DNA of 64,000 nucleotides from Paenibacillus sp. MAHUQ-63 (GTDB taxonomy: Bacteria; Bacillota; Bacilli; Paenibacillales; NBRC-103111), in NCBI RefSeq assembly GCF_028765165.1, contig NZ_JARADB010000001.1:1364001-1428000 (forward strand), written 5' to 3'. The position numbers were made by a program, and so were the translations under genes. The notes under the pieces are model-generated. The model had not been told where the DNA came from. It did not search any database and saw only the letters and a program-made list of their open reading frames with translations. Shown here in pieces: positions 44,916 through 54,705 of the stretch (position 1 is the stretch's first letter; each line of letters begins with the position of its first letter).

Positions 44916-44957
44916 TAAAAGAAGAAGCGTCGCATCATCGCGGCGCTTCTTCTTTTA
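44916..44957. terminator. Bidirectional terminator between ligase and SNF2 genes
   Basis: AAAAGAAGAAGCGTCGC, loop ATCAT, CGCGGCGCTTCTTCTTTT. A-rich on one side and T-rich on the other, so it serves both convergent genes. Confidence 0.85.
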
Positions 44958-47900
44958 TTTCTCCACCCACTCCCGGCGCAAGGCAAACAGCTCACGCAGC
45001 TCGCCCATCGACAGCTCCGTGACCCAGCTCTCGCCCGTGCCGACGATGTGGTCGCTTAAGCCTTGCTTGCGCCCGAGCATTTCGTCGATGCGCTCTTCGA
45101 GCGTGCCAAGTGCAATGAACTTGTGCACTTGCACGTCGCGCGACTGACCGATGCGGAATGCCCGGTCCGTCGCCTGGTTCTCCACGGCGGGGTTCCACCA
45201 ACGGTCATAGTGGAACACATGGTTCGCCGCCGTGAGGTTCAACCCCGTCCCTCCCGCTTTCAGCGAGAGGACGAAGATCCGGCAGCGCTCGCCCTCCGGG
45301 AGCGCCTCGTCCTGGAAGCGCGCGACCAGCTCATCGCGCTTCGCCGCAGGCACGCCCCCGTGCAAGAACTGCACGGGCTCGCCCCGCTCCTGCGCGATAA
45401 CGCGCTGCAGGAGCAGCCCCATCTCGACGAACTGGGTGAAGATGAGGCAGCTGCCTCCATCGCTTCTGAGTTCGTCGATCATTTCCAGCAGGCGCTCCAG
45501 CTTCGCTGAACGCCCGGCCGCCGCGGAGCCGCCGGCACCGGCTTCGACCGCCTTTGCCCTTGCTCCCGCACTGGCTCCTCCGTCTCCGACCGCATCCGCA
45601 TCCCTGCTCAAGCCCACACCCCCATCATCCTTCAAAATCAACGAAGGATGATCGCATATCTGCTTCAGCCTCATAAGCGAAGCCAGGATCAATCCCTTCT
45701 TCTCCATCACGGAGACGCTGTCGATCCGCTCCATCATGCGCTGCACGACGTTCTCGTACAGTGCCGCCTGCTCCGGCGTTAAGGTCACATACGTCTTGGA
45801 CTCGATTTTCTCCGGCAAATCCAGCTGGATGGCCGGGTCTTTCTTCACGCGCCTCAGCAGGAAGGGCTGAATCAGCCGCTGTACCCTTGCCGTAATTTCC
45901 GGCGCGCCATCGGTGCTTTTCTCAATCGGCCCTACATAGTGATGGGTGAAATGCCGCAAGGTCCCGAGATACCCCGGATTGATGAAGTCAAAGATCGACC
46001 AAAGCTCGGTCAGCCGGTTCTCAAGCGGGGTCCCCGTCATCGCAATGCGTTGACGGGCTTTCAGTCCGCGTATAGCTTGAGACTGCTTGGTGTAGGCGTT
46101 TTTGATATTTTGAGCCTCATCCAGACAAAGAGCGTTCCATGTTACGCCGGATAGCTCCTCTGCATCGAGCAGAGCCGTGCTATAGGAGCTGAGCACCAGA
46201 TCCGCTCCGGCAATAGAGCCTTCGAAAGCATCCCCTTTGGCGCGCTGAGCCCCATAGTGCAGATGAATGTTAAGGGATGGCGCGAACCGGGCAAGCTCTT
46301 TCTGCCAGTTACCAAGCACGGACGTCGGACAAATCAGCAGAGAGGGAGTCTCAGCTATAAGTCCTTCGGATTTTACATTCTTCACCGCCAGCAAGTACGC
46401 AATAAATTGCAGCGTCTTCCCAAGCCCCATATCATCGGCCAAACAGCCGCCCAGACCAATCTCACGTAGAAAAAGGAGCCAGGACACCCCTTCCGTCTGA
46501 TAAGGCCGCAGATTCGCTTCCAAGCCGTCGATCCGCTCAACGAGGGGAATGGATTTCCGCAGGTTCAATTTCTTCAGCAGCGCTCGCAGGGAGGCATTCA
46601 GCTCAATCTGAGCCTTAAACGCGCCTTCGCCTTCCCCTTGGCCGAAGCTGGAAGCTTGAAGACGCTTCGTCTCCGTCACAGGAGGTTCCGTTAATTGGGC
46701 ATCCAACACATCCCGAAACGTCAGCCGCTCCTTTTTCATCATCAATGCTTTAAGCTTCTCAAAATCCGCTGGATGCAGCTGCACCCATTTGCCGCGGATA
46801 TAAGTCAGCCGCTTCTTCTGAAGGGCGATTTCATAGAACTCCTCTTGAGACAGCACCACCCCGCCCAGGGCAATCCGCCAATCATACTGGACGATGTGAT
46901 CCATGCCGAACATCGGTCTGCGCGAACCGCCGACGGAGCTCCGCACTTTGGCCCGCAGCTGCGGCCGGGCACGGCTGACCTCCCCCCACCAGGAGGGAAG
47001 GAATACGGAAATACCTGCCGCTACCAACGCTAGGCTCGACTCCGTCAGGAACTCCCACGCCTCGTCGTCGGACAGCTGCTCCACGATTTTCCCCTTCTGA
47101 AACTCGCTCTCCAGACTCGGCAGTATCCGCAGAATCCTTTCACTCTGCTCTTGTATACTCGCGGCTATGCCATCCTGCCAAGCCTCAGGCACTCTCCCCA
47201 CCAGACAATTCCCCGTCGTGCTGAACTCCACGATCCGGTTCGCATCCTTGCGGTCCTGTGCAATGAATCGCAGCCGCCAATCGGCGCCATTATCTTGGGC
47301 CGAAGTCGTGCCGTCCACGTAAGTCTCGGCATAGGGCTCCAGCAGCTGCACACAAATCCTGTACGGCATACCGTCCTGCTTCCAGCCGATCGCCAGCAGC
47401 CAATCGTCCTCCCGCATCCAGTTCACATTCGGAGACGGCCCTTGGGTCACCAGGGGGCTGCTTTCCGCCAATCGCCGCCAAGCCAAGCCAATCGCCGACT
47501 CAGGCTCTTCTCGAACCAATTCCAATGCCGCAATGCTAAACCAGTCCAGCCAGAACGATTCATCCAGCGAACCGCCGCAAAGCCTTTCGAACTCTCCCAG
47601 CTTCGCACCCGGGAACTGCGGCTTCCAGCCCGCACTCCCACGAAGCCAATGCTCGAAAGACGGCTTGTACCAGCCGGACGCCAGCGCCTCCTTGAACAGT
47701 GCCGCTCCCTTTTTCAGCCTCATCGCAGCCTCATCCCAAGATAATTTCCCATGCAATAAAATACCCGGTGCTGCCAAGTAATCCAACGCCATATACGGCG
47801 AAAGCTCCAAGCCTATCCGGTACCCGACCTGAACGTCTTGGATCCCGGTCCCATAGAACGACCGCTCATGCCAGGCAAAAAGCAGCTTTCGCAGCTCCGT

Positions 47901-47999
47901 CCCGTGCACCTGGTTCGCCTCCTCCGTTTCACCGAAGAAGACGAAGCTCCCTCCGGGCAGCTTATCGACCCGGATATGGATCTGTGACAAAGAGATCAT
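44955..47999 (-). CDS. SNF2-family DNA-dependent ATPase/helicase
   Basis: 1014 residues. An N-terminal SNF2-associated region (1-480) is followed by the helicase core: motif I LADDMGLGKTLQF, motif II LCLDEAQNIKN, motif III MTGTPLENRLTELWSIF, and the C-lobe SLKAGGTGLNLTAANHVFHY with NQATDRAFRIGQ. A glycine/alanine-rich insert of about 40 residues (near 830-865) between motifs IV and V is unusual and locally GC-rich. Related to B. subtilis YwqA. The ATG overlaps the stop of the upstream gene (ATGA). Such proteins remodel protein-DNA complexes; the role here is unknown. Confidence 0.94.
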   Translation of the reverse strand: MISLSQIHIRVDKLPGGSFVFFGETEEANQVHGTELRKLLFAWHERSFYGTGIQDVQVGYRIGLELSPYMALDYLAAPGILLHGKLSWDEAAMRLKKGAALFKEALASGWYKPSFEHWLRGSAGWKPQFPGAKLGEFERLCGGSLDESFWLDWFSIAALELVREEPESAIGLAWRRLAESSPLVTQGPSPNVNWMREDDWLLAIGWKQDGMPYRICVQLLEPYAETYVDGTTSAQDNGADWRLRFIAQDRKDANRIVEFSTTGNCLVGRVPEAWQDGIAASIQEQSERILRILPSLESEFQKGKIVEQLSDDEAWEFLTESSLALVAAGISVFLPSWWGEVSRARPQLRAKVRSSVGGSRRPMFGMDHIVQYDWRIALGGVVLSQEEFYEIALQKKRLTYIRGKWVQLHPADFEKLKALMMKKERLTFRDVLDAQLTEPPVTETKRLQASSFGQGEGEGAFKAQIELNASLRALLKKLNLRKSIPLVERIDGLEANLRPYQTEGVSWLLFLREIGLGGCLADDMGLGKTLQFIAYLLAVKNVKSEGLIAETPSLLICPTSVLGNWQKELARFAPSLNIHLHYGAQRAKGDAFEGSIAGADLVLSSYSTALLDAEELSGVTWNALCLDEAQNIKNAYTKQSQAIRGLKARQRIAMTGTPLENRLTELWSIFDFINPGYLGTLRHFTHHYVGPIEKSTDGAPEITARVQRLIQPFLLRRVKKDPAIQLDLPEKIESKTYVTLTPEQAALYENVVQRMMERIDSVSVMEKKGLILASLMRLKQICDHPSLILKDDGGVGLSRDADAVGDGGASAGARAKAVEAGAGGSAAAGRSAKLERLLEMIDELRSDGGSCLIFTQFVEMGLLLQRVIAQERGEPVQFLHGGVPAAKRDELVARFQDEALPEGERCRIFVLSLKAGGTGLNLTAANHVFHYDRWWNPAVENQATDRAFRIGQSRDVQVHKFIALGTLEERIDEMLGRKQGLSDHIVGTGESWVTELSMGELRELFALRREWVEK

Positions 48000-49282
48000 C
48001 GCAGCAGACCTCCTTTGTGCAATTCGGCTTGAAACGCCCGGTAACGCGAGCTTTTCTTCACCAGCTCAGCCAGATAACTTTCGAAGCGCGGCGCCATCCT
48101 CAGCTTTTTGTAAACAGCCTCCAGCTTTTTCAGAAGCTTAACCGCTTCTTTATAGCCCAGCCGGGTCTTCTCCCCCATCCACATCTCCACCGCATAGTGA
48201 TAGATCGGAAGAAGGACAGGAGGATCCGCTTTCTCCACTTTTTTTAACTGGGCGGACTCGATCGAAGCAGGCGTATACCCCAGCAGCAGATGCAGATCGG
48301 CCCATGCCCGGTACTCCTCTTTGTCCAGCAGGAACCGGGAATAGTGCCCATAGCTGGAAGGCAGCAAACTCACCATCGCCTCTCTGAAAGCTCCCTCCAC
48401 CTCTACGTCATTCACCGCTTCCTGCCACAAATCAAGGTAAGCCATCGTGAAGTCCTGCGCCTTATCGCGGATGACAGGTCTCAGCCACTCCAGCCACTTC
48501 AACAACCGATTCCACTGCTGCGCCCGGACATAATCCTCCAAATAGCCCAACCAATCCCTAGGATCGATCTCCTTCAGCATAGCTGCTATCCGGTCCCATG
48601 CGTTCTCATCATCGCCAGCCATCAAATCAAAATGAGCCAGCGACTTGACCGCCGCATCCCTTGCCTGCCCGGGGCCCGAATTCGCCGCCGCTTGCCGCAG
48701 CCGAACCAACTCGTCCGCAATCAGACTTTTCTCGTTAAGCAATCCGGACCAGAGAAGCTTATGGATATTGAACCAAGACCAGTCACGATATACGGTCTCC
48801 ACGGTCTCCTTGGCAAACTGTTCCGCCGCATAAGCCGCAAGCTCCTGCAAACGCGCCCTGTACGCCCTCTGAGCCTTACCGTTATCGATTTTCTCAAGAA
48901 CAGAGGTCAGCTGATCCTGACTGTGCTTCGCAATTTTGGCGAAATAGTACCCTGCCTGATAAAAGAAATCCGGAGCACCGCCGCCGCTGTCCCTCTTCGA
49001 ATCAACCAAGGCATCGACCAGCTGCTTAAGGTAAAGCGCGACCAGAATATCATAAATCCCCCGAATCGTCGGCTCCCAATCATCCGCCAACTGATTCAGC
49101 TGCCTCCAGGCGCGATTATAAAGCTCTTCTACGCTGTAAGCGTTATATACCTTCGACTTGCCATACTGTTTATCAAAATAAGCCATCCAGTCCGCGCACG
49201 TTCCTGCCGGCTTCGGCAGCTTAATCCCGCCCCGGTGCTCAAAATACTCCATTTCCAACATTCCACGGTCCTCCATCGACAT
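47996..49282 (-). CDS. SNF2-associated hypothetical protein
   Basis: 428-residue soluble helical protein, coupled to the SNF2 gene by a four-base overlap. In Bacillus the SNF2 protein YwqA sits beside YwqB, a SWIM zinc-finger protein. This protein has only one cysteine (GTCADWM), so it cannot form a SWIM zinc site, though its helical region (DWEPTIRGIYDILVALYLKQ) would suit the non-SWIM part of such a partner. GGAGGGA lies seven bases before the ATG. It probably works with the helicase; nothing more can be said. Confidence 0.7.
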   Translation of the reverse strand: MSMEDRGMLEMEYFEHRGGIKLPKPAGTCADWMAYFDKQYGKSKVYNAYSVEELYNRAWRQLNQLADDWEPTIRGIYDILVALYLKQLVDALVDSKRDSGGGAPDFFYQAGYYFAKIAKHSQDQLTSVLEKIDNGKAQRAYRARLQELAAYAAEQFAKETVETVYRDWSWFNIHKLLWSGLLNEKSLIADELVRLRQAAANSGPGQARDAAVKSLAHFDLMAGDDENAWDRIAAMLKEIDPRDWLGYLEDYVRAQQWNRLLKWLEWLRPVIRDKAQDFTMAYLDLWQEAVNDVEVEGAFREAMVSLLPSSYGHYSRFLLDKEEYRAWADLHLLLGYTPASIESAQLKKVEKADPPVLLPIYHYAVEMWMGEKTRLGYKEAVKLLKKLEAVYKKLRMAPRFESYLAELVKKSSRYRAFQAELHKGGLLR

Positions 49283-49337
49283 CTGCCTGTCCCTCCATTA
49301 TACAGGAAAAGGCAAGGGCATTCCTTCCCGGCCGATA

Positions 49338-49377
49338 AGAAAAAACCGGCAGGAATCGTCGCCGATTCTTGCCGGGG
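49338..49377 (-). terminator. Terminator of the coat protein gene
   Basis: Minus strand CCGGCAAGAATCGGC..GATTCCTGCCGG followed by TTTTTTCTT. Confidence 0.8.
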
Positions 49378-49392
49378 CCAGGGCCGCCGCTA

Positions 49393-49644
49393 TTATTTGT
49401 CGCGCAGCATGCCTTGATGCGGATGCGGGTGAGTGCCGCAATACTCATCCGTTTCCTCACATGTGTATACATGCTCATAAACAGGAACACAGTGATGTCT
49501 GTTTACGATTTGGATCGGATGGATAACTTGCACTTTTTGCGGGTGATAGAAGTCTCTAACCACTCTTTCCGGACTTGTCATTATCGGGTCAGCTGGGGGG
49601 CACTGGAATTGTTTTCCTGTTGGTTGATTCGGTTGATAAGCCAT
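49393..49644 (-). CDS. CotD-like spore coat protein
   Basis: 83 residues from ATG at 49644; a TTG 12 bases earlier abuts the AGGAG and is less likely. The composition is typical of CotD-family coat proteins: Pro/His/Tyr rich, with VVRDFYHPQKVQVIHPIQIV followed by RHHCVPVYEHVYTCEE and a His-rich end CGTHPHPHQG. It would be a structural protein of the spore coat made in the mother cell. It is monocistronic with its own terminator. The family call rests on pattern, not alignment. Confidence 0.7.
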   Translation of the reverse strand: MAYQPNQPTGKQFQCPPADPIMTSPERVVRDFYHPQKVQVIHPIQIVNRHHCVPVYEHVYTCEETDEYCGTHPHPHQGMLRDK

Positions 49645-49730
49645 TCGTAAGGTCAACTCCTCATTAGGTTTGTGTTAGTATACGTTTATCCCTAGTCCTA
49701 GGAATGTACCAATGCCTATATTTCCAATAA

Positions 49731-49886
49731 TTAGGCGGGTTCAGACGGGCCAAGCAGGTATCTGTCCACACAGGCGCCAATAAGCCAGGCACCAAACATG
49801 AATTTCCAACTATCTGCCTGCCATTTACCTATTTTTTTTGTTACAATTGGAGGATCGGACTTATTGGGATTTGGATTATCTTCCAT
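49731..49886 (-). CDS. Possible small membrane protein, 51 residues
   Basis: Open frame in the gap before the GGDEF gene. Polar N-terminus MEDNPNPNKSDPPIVTKK, then IGKWQADSWKFMFGAWLIGA with a short hydrophobic helix, ending LLGPSEPA. The amino-acid make-up looks protein-like, but no clear ribosome site precedes the ATG. Unknown function. Confidence 0.4.
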   Translation of the reverse strand: MEDNPNPNKSDPPIVTKKIGKWQADSWKFMFGAWLIGACVDRYLLGPSEPA

Positions 49887-49923
49887 ACGGAACACTGTAC
49901 ACATTTGAAGGAGAGAGAGTAAG

Positions 49924-52900
49924 ATGAATCATACAACTTCTACCACTTATTCGGATACTCGTCATCTAACTTACTCTCAACCCTGTGACTATTCGGAAAT
50001 GCGCATCCACCATAACCTGTGGCAATACTTTCACTATAAACAAATTGAAAACCGCTTGCATGCCTGGACGGACGCCGCCCAAGGCAACTATTTCCGCCGG
50101 CCGCTCAGCTGGGATTCGTTCGAAGGGAATCTGCGAATTCAGCTTCCTGCGCTGCCGGAGGGATACGTCCCGCTATCGCAATTGGCGATGGATTCCCTGA
50201 CGGATGAAGCCAAAGGGAAGCTGCTCCTATCGCTGTGTAACGCACTTACCGGTTTACATGCCGGCAAGTTTTACTTGGGCTTCCTGCTCCCGGAACACTG
50301 CTTTGTTCATTCGAGAACGTGGGCTGTCCTCCTGGATGTGCAACCGTTTCCTTCCGCTATAGAGTTCGTTAATCACCTGGTGCCGGACTATCCATACACC
50401 TTATTCCCGCGCTATGCGCGAAGATATCTTCTCTCGCAAGTCGCCGATTTCGAATGCGTCCATCGGATGATGAAATGGCTCTTCGGTGAAGCCGTTCCTT
50501 CCGCCCTGCGGCCTGTATGCGATCGGTTGCGCGACAAACCGGAAACCTTCCTGTCTGCAAGCGAAATTGCAGAGCTTATACAGGACGCCCTGGCTTTGTC
50601 TGCAGAACGGCGTCCGGCTGACCTACAGCTCGCGAAGGAGCTGTATCCGGCCGTTGCGCCAATTTCACAGGAACAGCAGGAGCTTTTTCGCGCTTTCCTG
50701 AAATCGCAGGACGACCGTCTCTTAGGTCTAATCTGTGAGGATGAAGCTGTTCGTTTCGATTTATACGCCCAATATATCAATGAGGTCGTAGAGGAAGGCT
50801 TTTTCTTCAAAATCGTCTCCCAGGAGCTTCCGTATTCCACCCTGCGCGAGGTTGTCTCGAGAACGCTGCACAAAGCCTACGATACGCTGCCTGAAGCGAT
50901 TACGATGCTGCGCAATCTAGCCCGGAAATTCGATCAGCTGCTCAAAAAGCACTATGAAGGGGACGATATCCTCTATTTGCTGACGGAATGGCTGCATCAA
51001 TTTTTCAACTCGATCATCCCGCTCTTCCCGGTGCATAATTTTGTCTTCACCTTCGAGAATTGCGAAAGCTTCGATACCGATTCGCAGCTCATCCTGTTGA
51101 ACTTCTGGCGGGAGCACGGTCATGAGATGAAATGTTTACATTTCATTTTTAGCGGCAGCCGGATGCCCGTCCATTTCGCTAGCGTAACGTCCCAAGTGCT
51201 GGAGATCCGTCACTGCGATCCGGCGATTTATGAGCGGATGCTCTCCTCGCAGCTCGGCCGGGCTGATTCAGCGCTCGTTCGCGAGCTGACCGATTGGCTC
51301 CAAGCCCACGACATCAATGTGTGCCACTGCCGAATCGTTCTGGAGGAGCTGATCCGGGCCGGCTATTTGGAGCTGACGCGCAACGGCTGGCATCCAACCG
51401 CCAAGTTCCGGCTTCATGCCGACGAACTGAATCCGGGCCGGCTGTTCGCGGCTCGCATCGCGCTGCTGGATACCAAGGAGCTCGAGCTGCTCAGACTGCT
51501 TAGCTGTCTGCCCATGCCTGTGAACATGGTTTCACTGTTCACGGCCAATGGGGTCGATGTCGGCACCATGTTGCTGTCGGTCACAAAGCTTGCGGCGCAA
51601 GGCTTGATCCATGTCAGCCGCAATGACAGCTTGTTCATTGCAAACGACATCGCCCATTTGGTGCTGGATCAGCTGGCGGAAGATCAGCTGGCATCTTACT
51701 ACCGGACGGCGCTCGATTACATGCATGGCTTTCGCCCGTTTGCGCTGCCTCAGCTCATAACGCTCGCTAGTCAGGCGGGGGAATATAAGGTCGAATACTA
51801 TTTGCTGCTCCAATATTACAAGCAAATTCGCTCCCTGCTCTCCTACAGCCAGAAGGTCGAGCTGTTGGAACGCATCAAATATTTGCATCAGAAGCTGGAA
51901 AGACCCTATCTCATCTTCCTAGACCGGCTGCTAAGCCGCATCTATCATCTGCTCAACCAATTCGCGCTGTCCGAACAGCTTGCTCTCACCGTCTACGAGC
52001 AAACCGGCCGAACATCCGACAGATTCGGGTGGATTTATATCCGAACGCTTCAAAATAAAGTAGACGTCCATCGCCTGCGCGAGACGCTGTTTCCTTTCAT
52101 CGCTGACGAAGATCAGCCTTTGGAGGATCGGGTTCGGGCGGCCTTCCTGCTGAATACGAGCAACCTGTGCTTTCCCCTGCAGGATGAGGACATGCATGCG
52201 CTGCACCTCTTCTACAAGGAGGTTATCTATCCGAATCGGCACCGGCTCTCGCTGCGTCATTTCGGAGAGATTACGTACTATTACACGATTAATATGCTTA
52301 TTCATTTCCCTGAAACGGAAGAATTGGCCTTATCGATTGCCGCCAAGCTGGAGCCGCTCTTGGACACATCACCGCATACGGATCTGATGCTTCGGCTCTA
52401 CGACGTTTATTCTTATCAGAGCAATAACAAGCTCATTAATACGTACGTCTATCGGGGCATTGAAGGTGCCAAAAGGTCGGGCTATACGATCAAAGAGCAG
52501 GTCGGTCATCTGAACGCAATGGAGTTCACGCTGAATCAAGGCGATATCGCCAGTTTTCAGTATCATCAAGAACGGGTCCTTCAGATCGACGAACTCAGGC
52601 GCAAAGATTTGGCCGAGAATTATCAAATCATTCAGCTCTTGTACGCTTTGGAGTGGCAGGACTGGTCTCTGTACCGGCAGGTGGAAGAGGAGCTGCTCGA
52701 GCAGCATATGACGGAATCGGGCTCGGCTTTGCTTCATTTCTATCAAGGTTATGCCGCATTTCGCCTGCATCAGCCTGTGCCTGAGCTTCATTACCTCGAC
52801 AACGAGAATCATGGCGTATTCTTGGAGGCTCTGCGCCAGATCCAGTTGAGAAACAAACGGAGCGCTTGCGAGCTTTTTGAACAGTTCATTGCGAGAAATA

Positions 52901-54153
52901 ATTCCGGCCTCTATGCCGGCTGGGCTTACCGGGAATTGCTGACCCTGCAGCTTGAGCTTCGTTCGGAACGGTTGAACGATTCGTTCGAACAGTTCGCGGA
53001 ATATTTGAAGCGCTGCTCGTATGATGTTTTCTGGCCTGATTACTATCGGCTTTCGGCGGAAAGAGCCCTGTACGAAGGGGAAATCCAGCAAGCGCTGCTG
53101 TACTTGCGAAGAGCCCTGAACGGCTATCAGATTATTAAAAAGGAAGCTTGGCAGCCTTACTTGAAGGCTTGTATCGAGATGGCTATCAAGCCTGCCTACG
53201 AGCCGGCATCATCTCATATCCTAGAAGACGACTACGTTCGAAAGATGGCCGCCGAACGCGAACATTGGCTGCTCCTGTCTCTGGATCTGCAAATCATCAT
53301 TGAGCTCAGCGAGCAGGTGACGGAAACGTTGGATTTGGCGACTACCATGCAGCGGCTGACGAAAGCGCTGTTCGATTATTTCCCGGTCCTCCAACTCGCC
53401 ATCACCTACAAGCTGCTGCATTATAAACAGAAGGTTTTCGTCACGGCCTCCGGGCTGCGGGATCATGACGAATTGACACCCTACGCCTCCCGAGGCGAAG
53501 AGAGCAGTGCGCTCGCCTTCACGCTGTTCCAGCGCGGCGATCAAGAGATCACCTTGAAGGTGCATGTCGATGGCATGACCCGCACGAAGCAGCAGCATAT
53601 GGAGCATTTCCTGTCGTTCATCAAGCCGCACATCATCAACGTGCTCCTGCATCGGGAAATGGTCATCGATAACTTGACAGGCTTCTATTTGCGAGGCTAT
53701 TACATGGACAAGCTGCGGGAAGAATTCGCGCTGTCCGGCCGCTACGGACTCGATCTGTCCGTGATCATGATCGACGTCGACAACTTCCGTAAGGTCAACG
53801 AATTCGGTCATCCCGAGGGCGACCGCGTCCTGCGGGAAATCGCCGACATCTTCCGCTTTAATTTGCGGAAGAGCGACATCGCCGGCCGTTATGGCGGCGA
53901 GGAGCTCATTCTCATTCTGCCGAAGACAGACGGCAAGGAAGCTCTGCGCATCGCCCATCAGCTGCGGGAGGAGATCGAGAAGGAGTTCGCCTATGGGCGG
54001 CCTTACAAGATCACCGTCAGCATCGGCGTCTCCTCCCTGGAGCTGTGCCGGCCTTGCTCCGTCGAGAAGCTCATCGAGCAGGCCGATTCGGCCGAGATTA
54101 TGGCGAAGCGGACGGGGAAGAACAAGGTCGTGGCGGCTTGGGAGTTAGATTAG
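49924..54153 (+). CDS. Large multidomain diguanylate cyclase
   Basis: 1409 residues. Residues 1-250 resemble a protein kinase C-lobe but lack catalytic motifs (LHAGKFYLGFLLPEHCFVH where HRD is expected). Residues 255-620 resemble a STAND/AAA_16 ATPase, yet the Walker A position reads ICEDEAVR and Walker B is degenerate (FVFTFENCESFD). A helical TPR-like region (620-1110) and a GAF-like domain (about 1120-1240) follow. The C-terminal GGDEF domain is complete: RYGGEELILILP with an RKSD I-site five residues before it. It should make c-di-GMP from GTP with product inhibition. The input signal is unknown. The start has GAAGGAGAG upstream. Confidence 0.85.
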   Translation: MNHTTSTTYSDTRHLTYSQPCDYSEMRIHHNLWQYFHYKQIENRLHAWTDAAQGNYFRRPLSWDSFEGNLRIQLPALPEGYVPLSQLAMDSLTDEAKGKLLLSLCNALTGLHAGKFYLGFLLPEHCFVHSRTWAVLLDVQPFPSAIEFVNHLVPDYPYTLFPRYARRYLLSQVADFECVHRMMKWLFGEAVPSALRPVCDRLRDKPETFLSASEIAELIQDALALSAERRPADLQLAKELYPAVAPISQEQQELFRAFLKSQDDRLLGLICEDEAVRFDLYAQYINEVVEEGFFFKIVSQELPYSTLREVVSRTLHKAYDTLPEAITMLRNLARKFDQLLKKHYEGDDILYLLTEWLHQFFNSIIPLFPVHNFVFTFENCESFDTDSQLILLNFWREHGHEMKCLHFIFSGSRMPVHFASVTSQVLEIRHCDPAIYERMLSSQLGRADSALVRELTDWLQAHDINVCHCRIVLEELIRAGYLELTRNGWHPTAKFRLHADELNPGRLFAARIALLDTKELELLRLLSCLPMPVNMVSLFTANGVDVGTMLLSVTKLAAQGLIHVSRNDSLFIANDIAHLVLDQLAEDQLASYYRTALDYMHGFRPFALPQLITLASQAGEYKVEYYLLLQYYKQIRSLLSYSQKVELLERIKYLHQKLERPYLIFLDRLLSRIYHLLNQFALSEQLALTVYEQTGRTSDRFGWIYIRTLQNKVDVHRLRETLFPFIADEDQPLEDRVRAAFLLNTSNLCFPLQDEDMHALHLFYKEVIYPNRHRLSLRHFGEITYYYTINMLIHFPETEELALSIAAKLEPLLDTSPHTDLMLRLYDVYSYQSNNKLINTYVYRGIEGAKRSGYTIKEQVGHLNAMEFTLNQGDIASFQYHQERVLQIDELRRKDLAENYQIIQLLYALEWQDWSLYRQVEEELLEQHMTESGSALLHFYQGYAAFRLHQPVPELHYLDNENHGVFLEALRQIQLRNKRSACELFEQFIARNNSGLYAGWAYRELLTLQLELRSERLNDSFEQFAEYLKRCSYDVFWPDYYRLSAERALYEGEIQQALLYLRRALNGYQIIKKEAWQPYLKACIEMAIKPAYEPASSHILEDDYVRKMAAEREHWLLLSLDLQIIIELSEQVTETLDLATTMQRLTKALFDYFPVLQLAITYKLLHYKQKVFVTASGLRDHDELTPYASRGEESSALAFTLFQRGDQEITLKVHVDGMTRTKQQHMEHFLSFIKPHIINVLLHREMVIDNLTGFYLRGYYMDKLREEFALSGRYGLDLSVIMIDVDNFRKVNEFGHPEGDRVLREIADIFRFNLRKSDIAGRYGGEELILILPKTDGKEALRIAHQLREEIEKEFAYGRPYKITVSIGVSSLELCRPCSVEKLIEQADSAEIMAKRTGKNKVVAAWELD

Positions 54154-54566
54154 GGGATTTTGAACAATGGCCAATAACCTAAAATAACGGCGGCTGAGTC
54201 CGTTAGCATTGGGGCTGACGCTATTACACAAGACAAAGTCCCATAGCCGGTTCGGATCCTTTCATCCGACGGCATGACACAAGCAAAAAAAGGCCTCCCG
54301 GATTCCTTAGAATCCGAGAGGCCTTTTCGAGCTGCATGATGATGCCGCCCATTTAACAGCTGGGTTTATAGTCGAACGTATGGCTTCATTTCCTTATTAC
54401 TTTAAAGGAAAATACCTAGATTACGAATTCGATTGTCCATATTAATTCATATTAAAACGGAGCTTCCGTGATTTTTTTGTGATTATTTTATTAGAGATTC
54501 AATAAGTTATCGTATTCGAACGATATAGGTAACCTCCTCCCTGCCGTTTGATTGCACATCAAGTAT
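54154..54566. other. Intergenic region after the GGDEF gene
   Basis: No gene seen. It holds the GGDEF terminator at 54285-54327 and a weak short hairpin with seven T near 54455-54478 (ACGGA-GCT-TCCGT). The rest is AT-rich and featureless. Confidence 0.5.
54285..54327 (+). terminator. Terminator of the GGDEF gene
   Basis: AAAAGGCCTC..GGATTC, loop CTTA, GAATCC..GAGGCCTTTT. Strong stem with A-rich and T-rich sides. Confidence 0.85.
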
Positions 54567-54701
54567 TTAGTAACCACCGTCGATAATCGGTGGGATGAGC
54601 AACAGATCGTCGCCTTTTCCATTTTTATGACGCTGAACCATCTCATTTAAACGGTCTACATCCACCTTATTGAAATGGTGAAGGATAATAAGGGAATGTC
54701 C
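54567..54701 (-). pseudogene. Possible C-terminal gene remnant
   Basis: The minus-strand frame reads SLIILHHFNKVDVDRLNEMV and then KGDDLLLIPPIIDGGY followed by a stop. It looks like protein, but a TGA closes the frame directly upstream and no start or ribosome site exists. Family not recognised. Confidence 0.35.
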
Positions 54702-54705
54702 TCAA

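Noticed and set aside
48290-49417. 375-codon plus-strand frame opposite the SNF2 partner
   Set aside because: Antisense shadow; the minus-strand gene is coupled to SNF2 and has a good start site.
53221-53958. 245-codon minus-strand frame opposite the GGDEF domain
   Set aside because: Antisense shadow of conserved GAF/GGDEF coding sequence.
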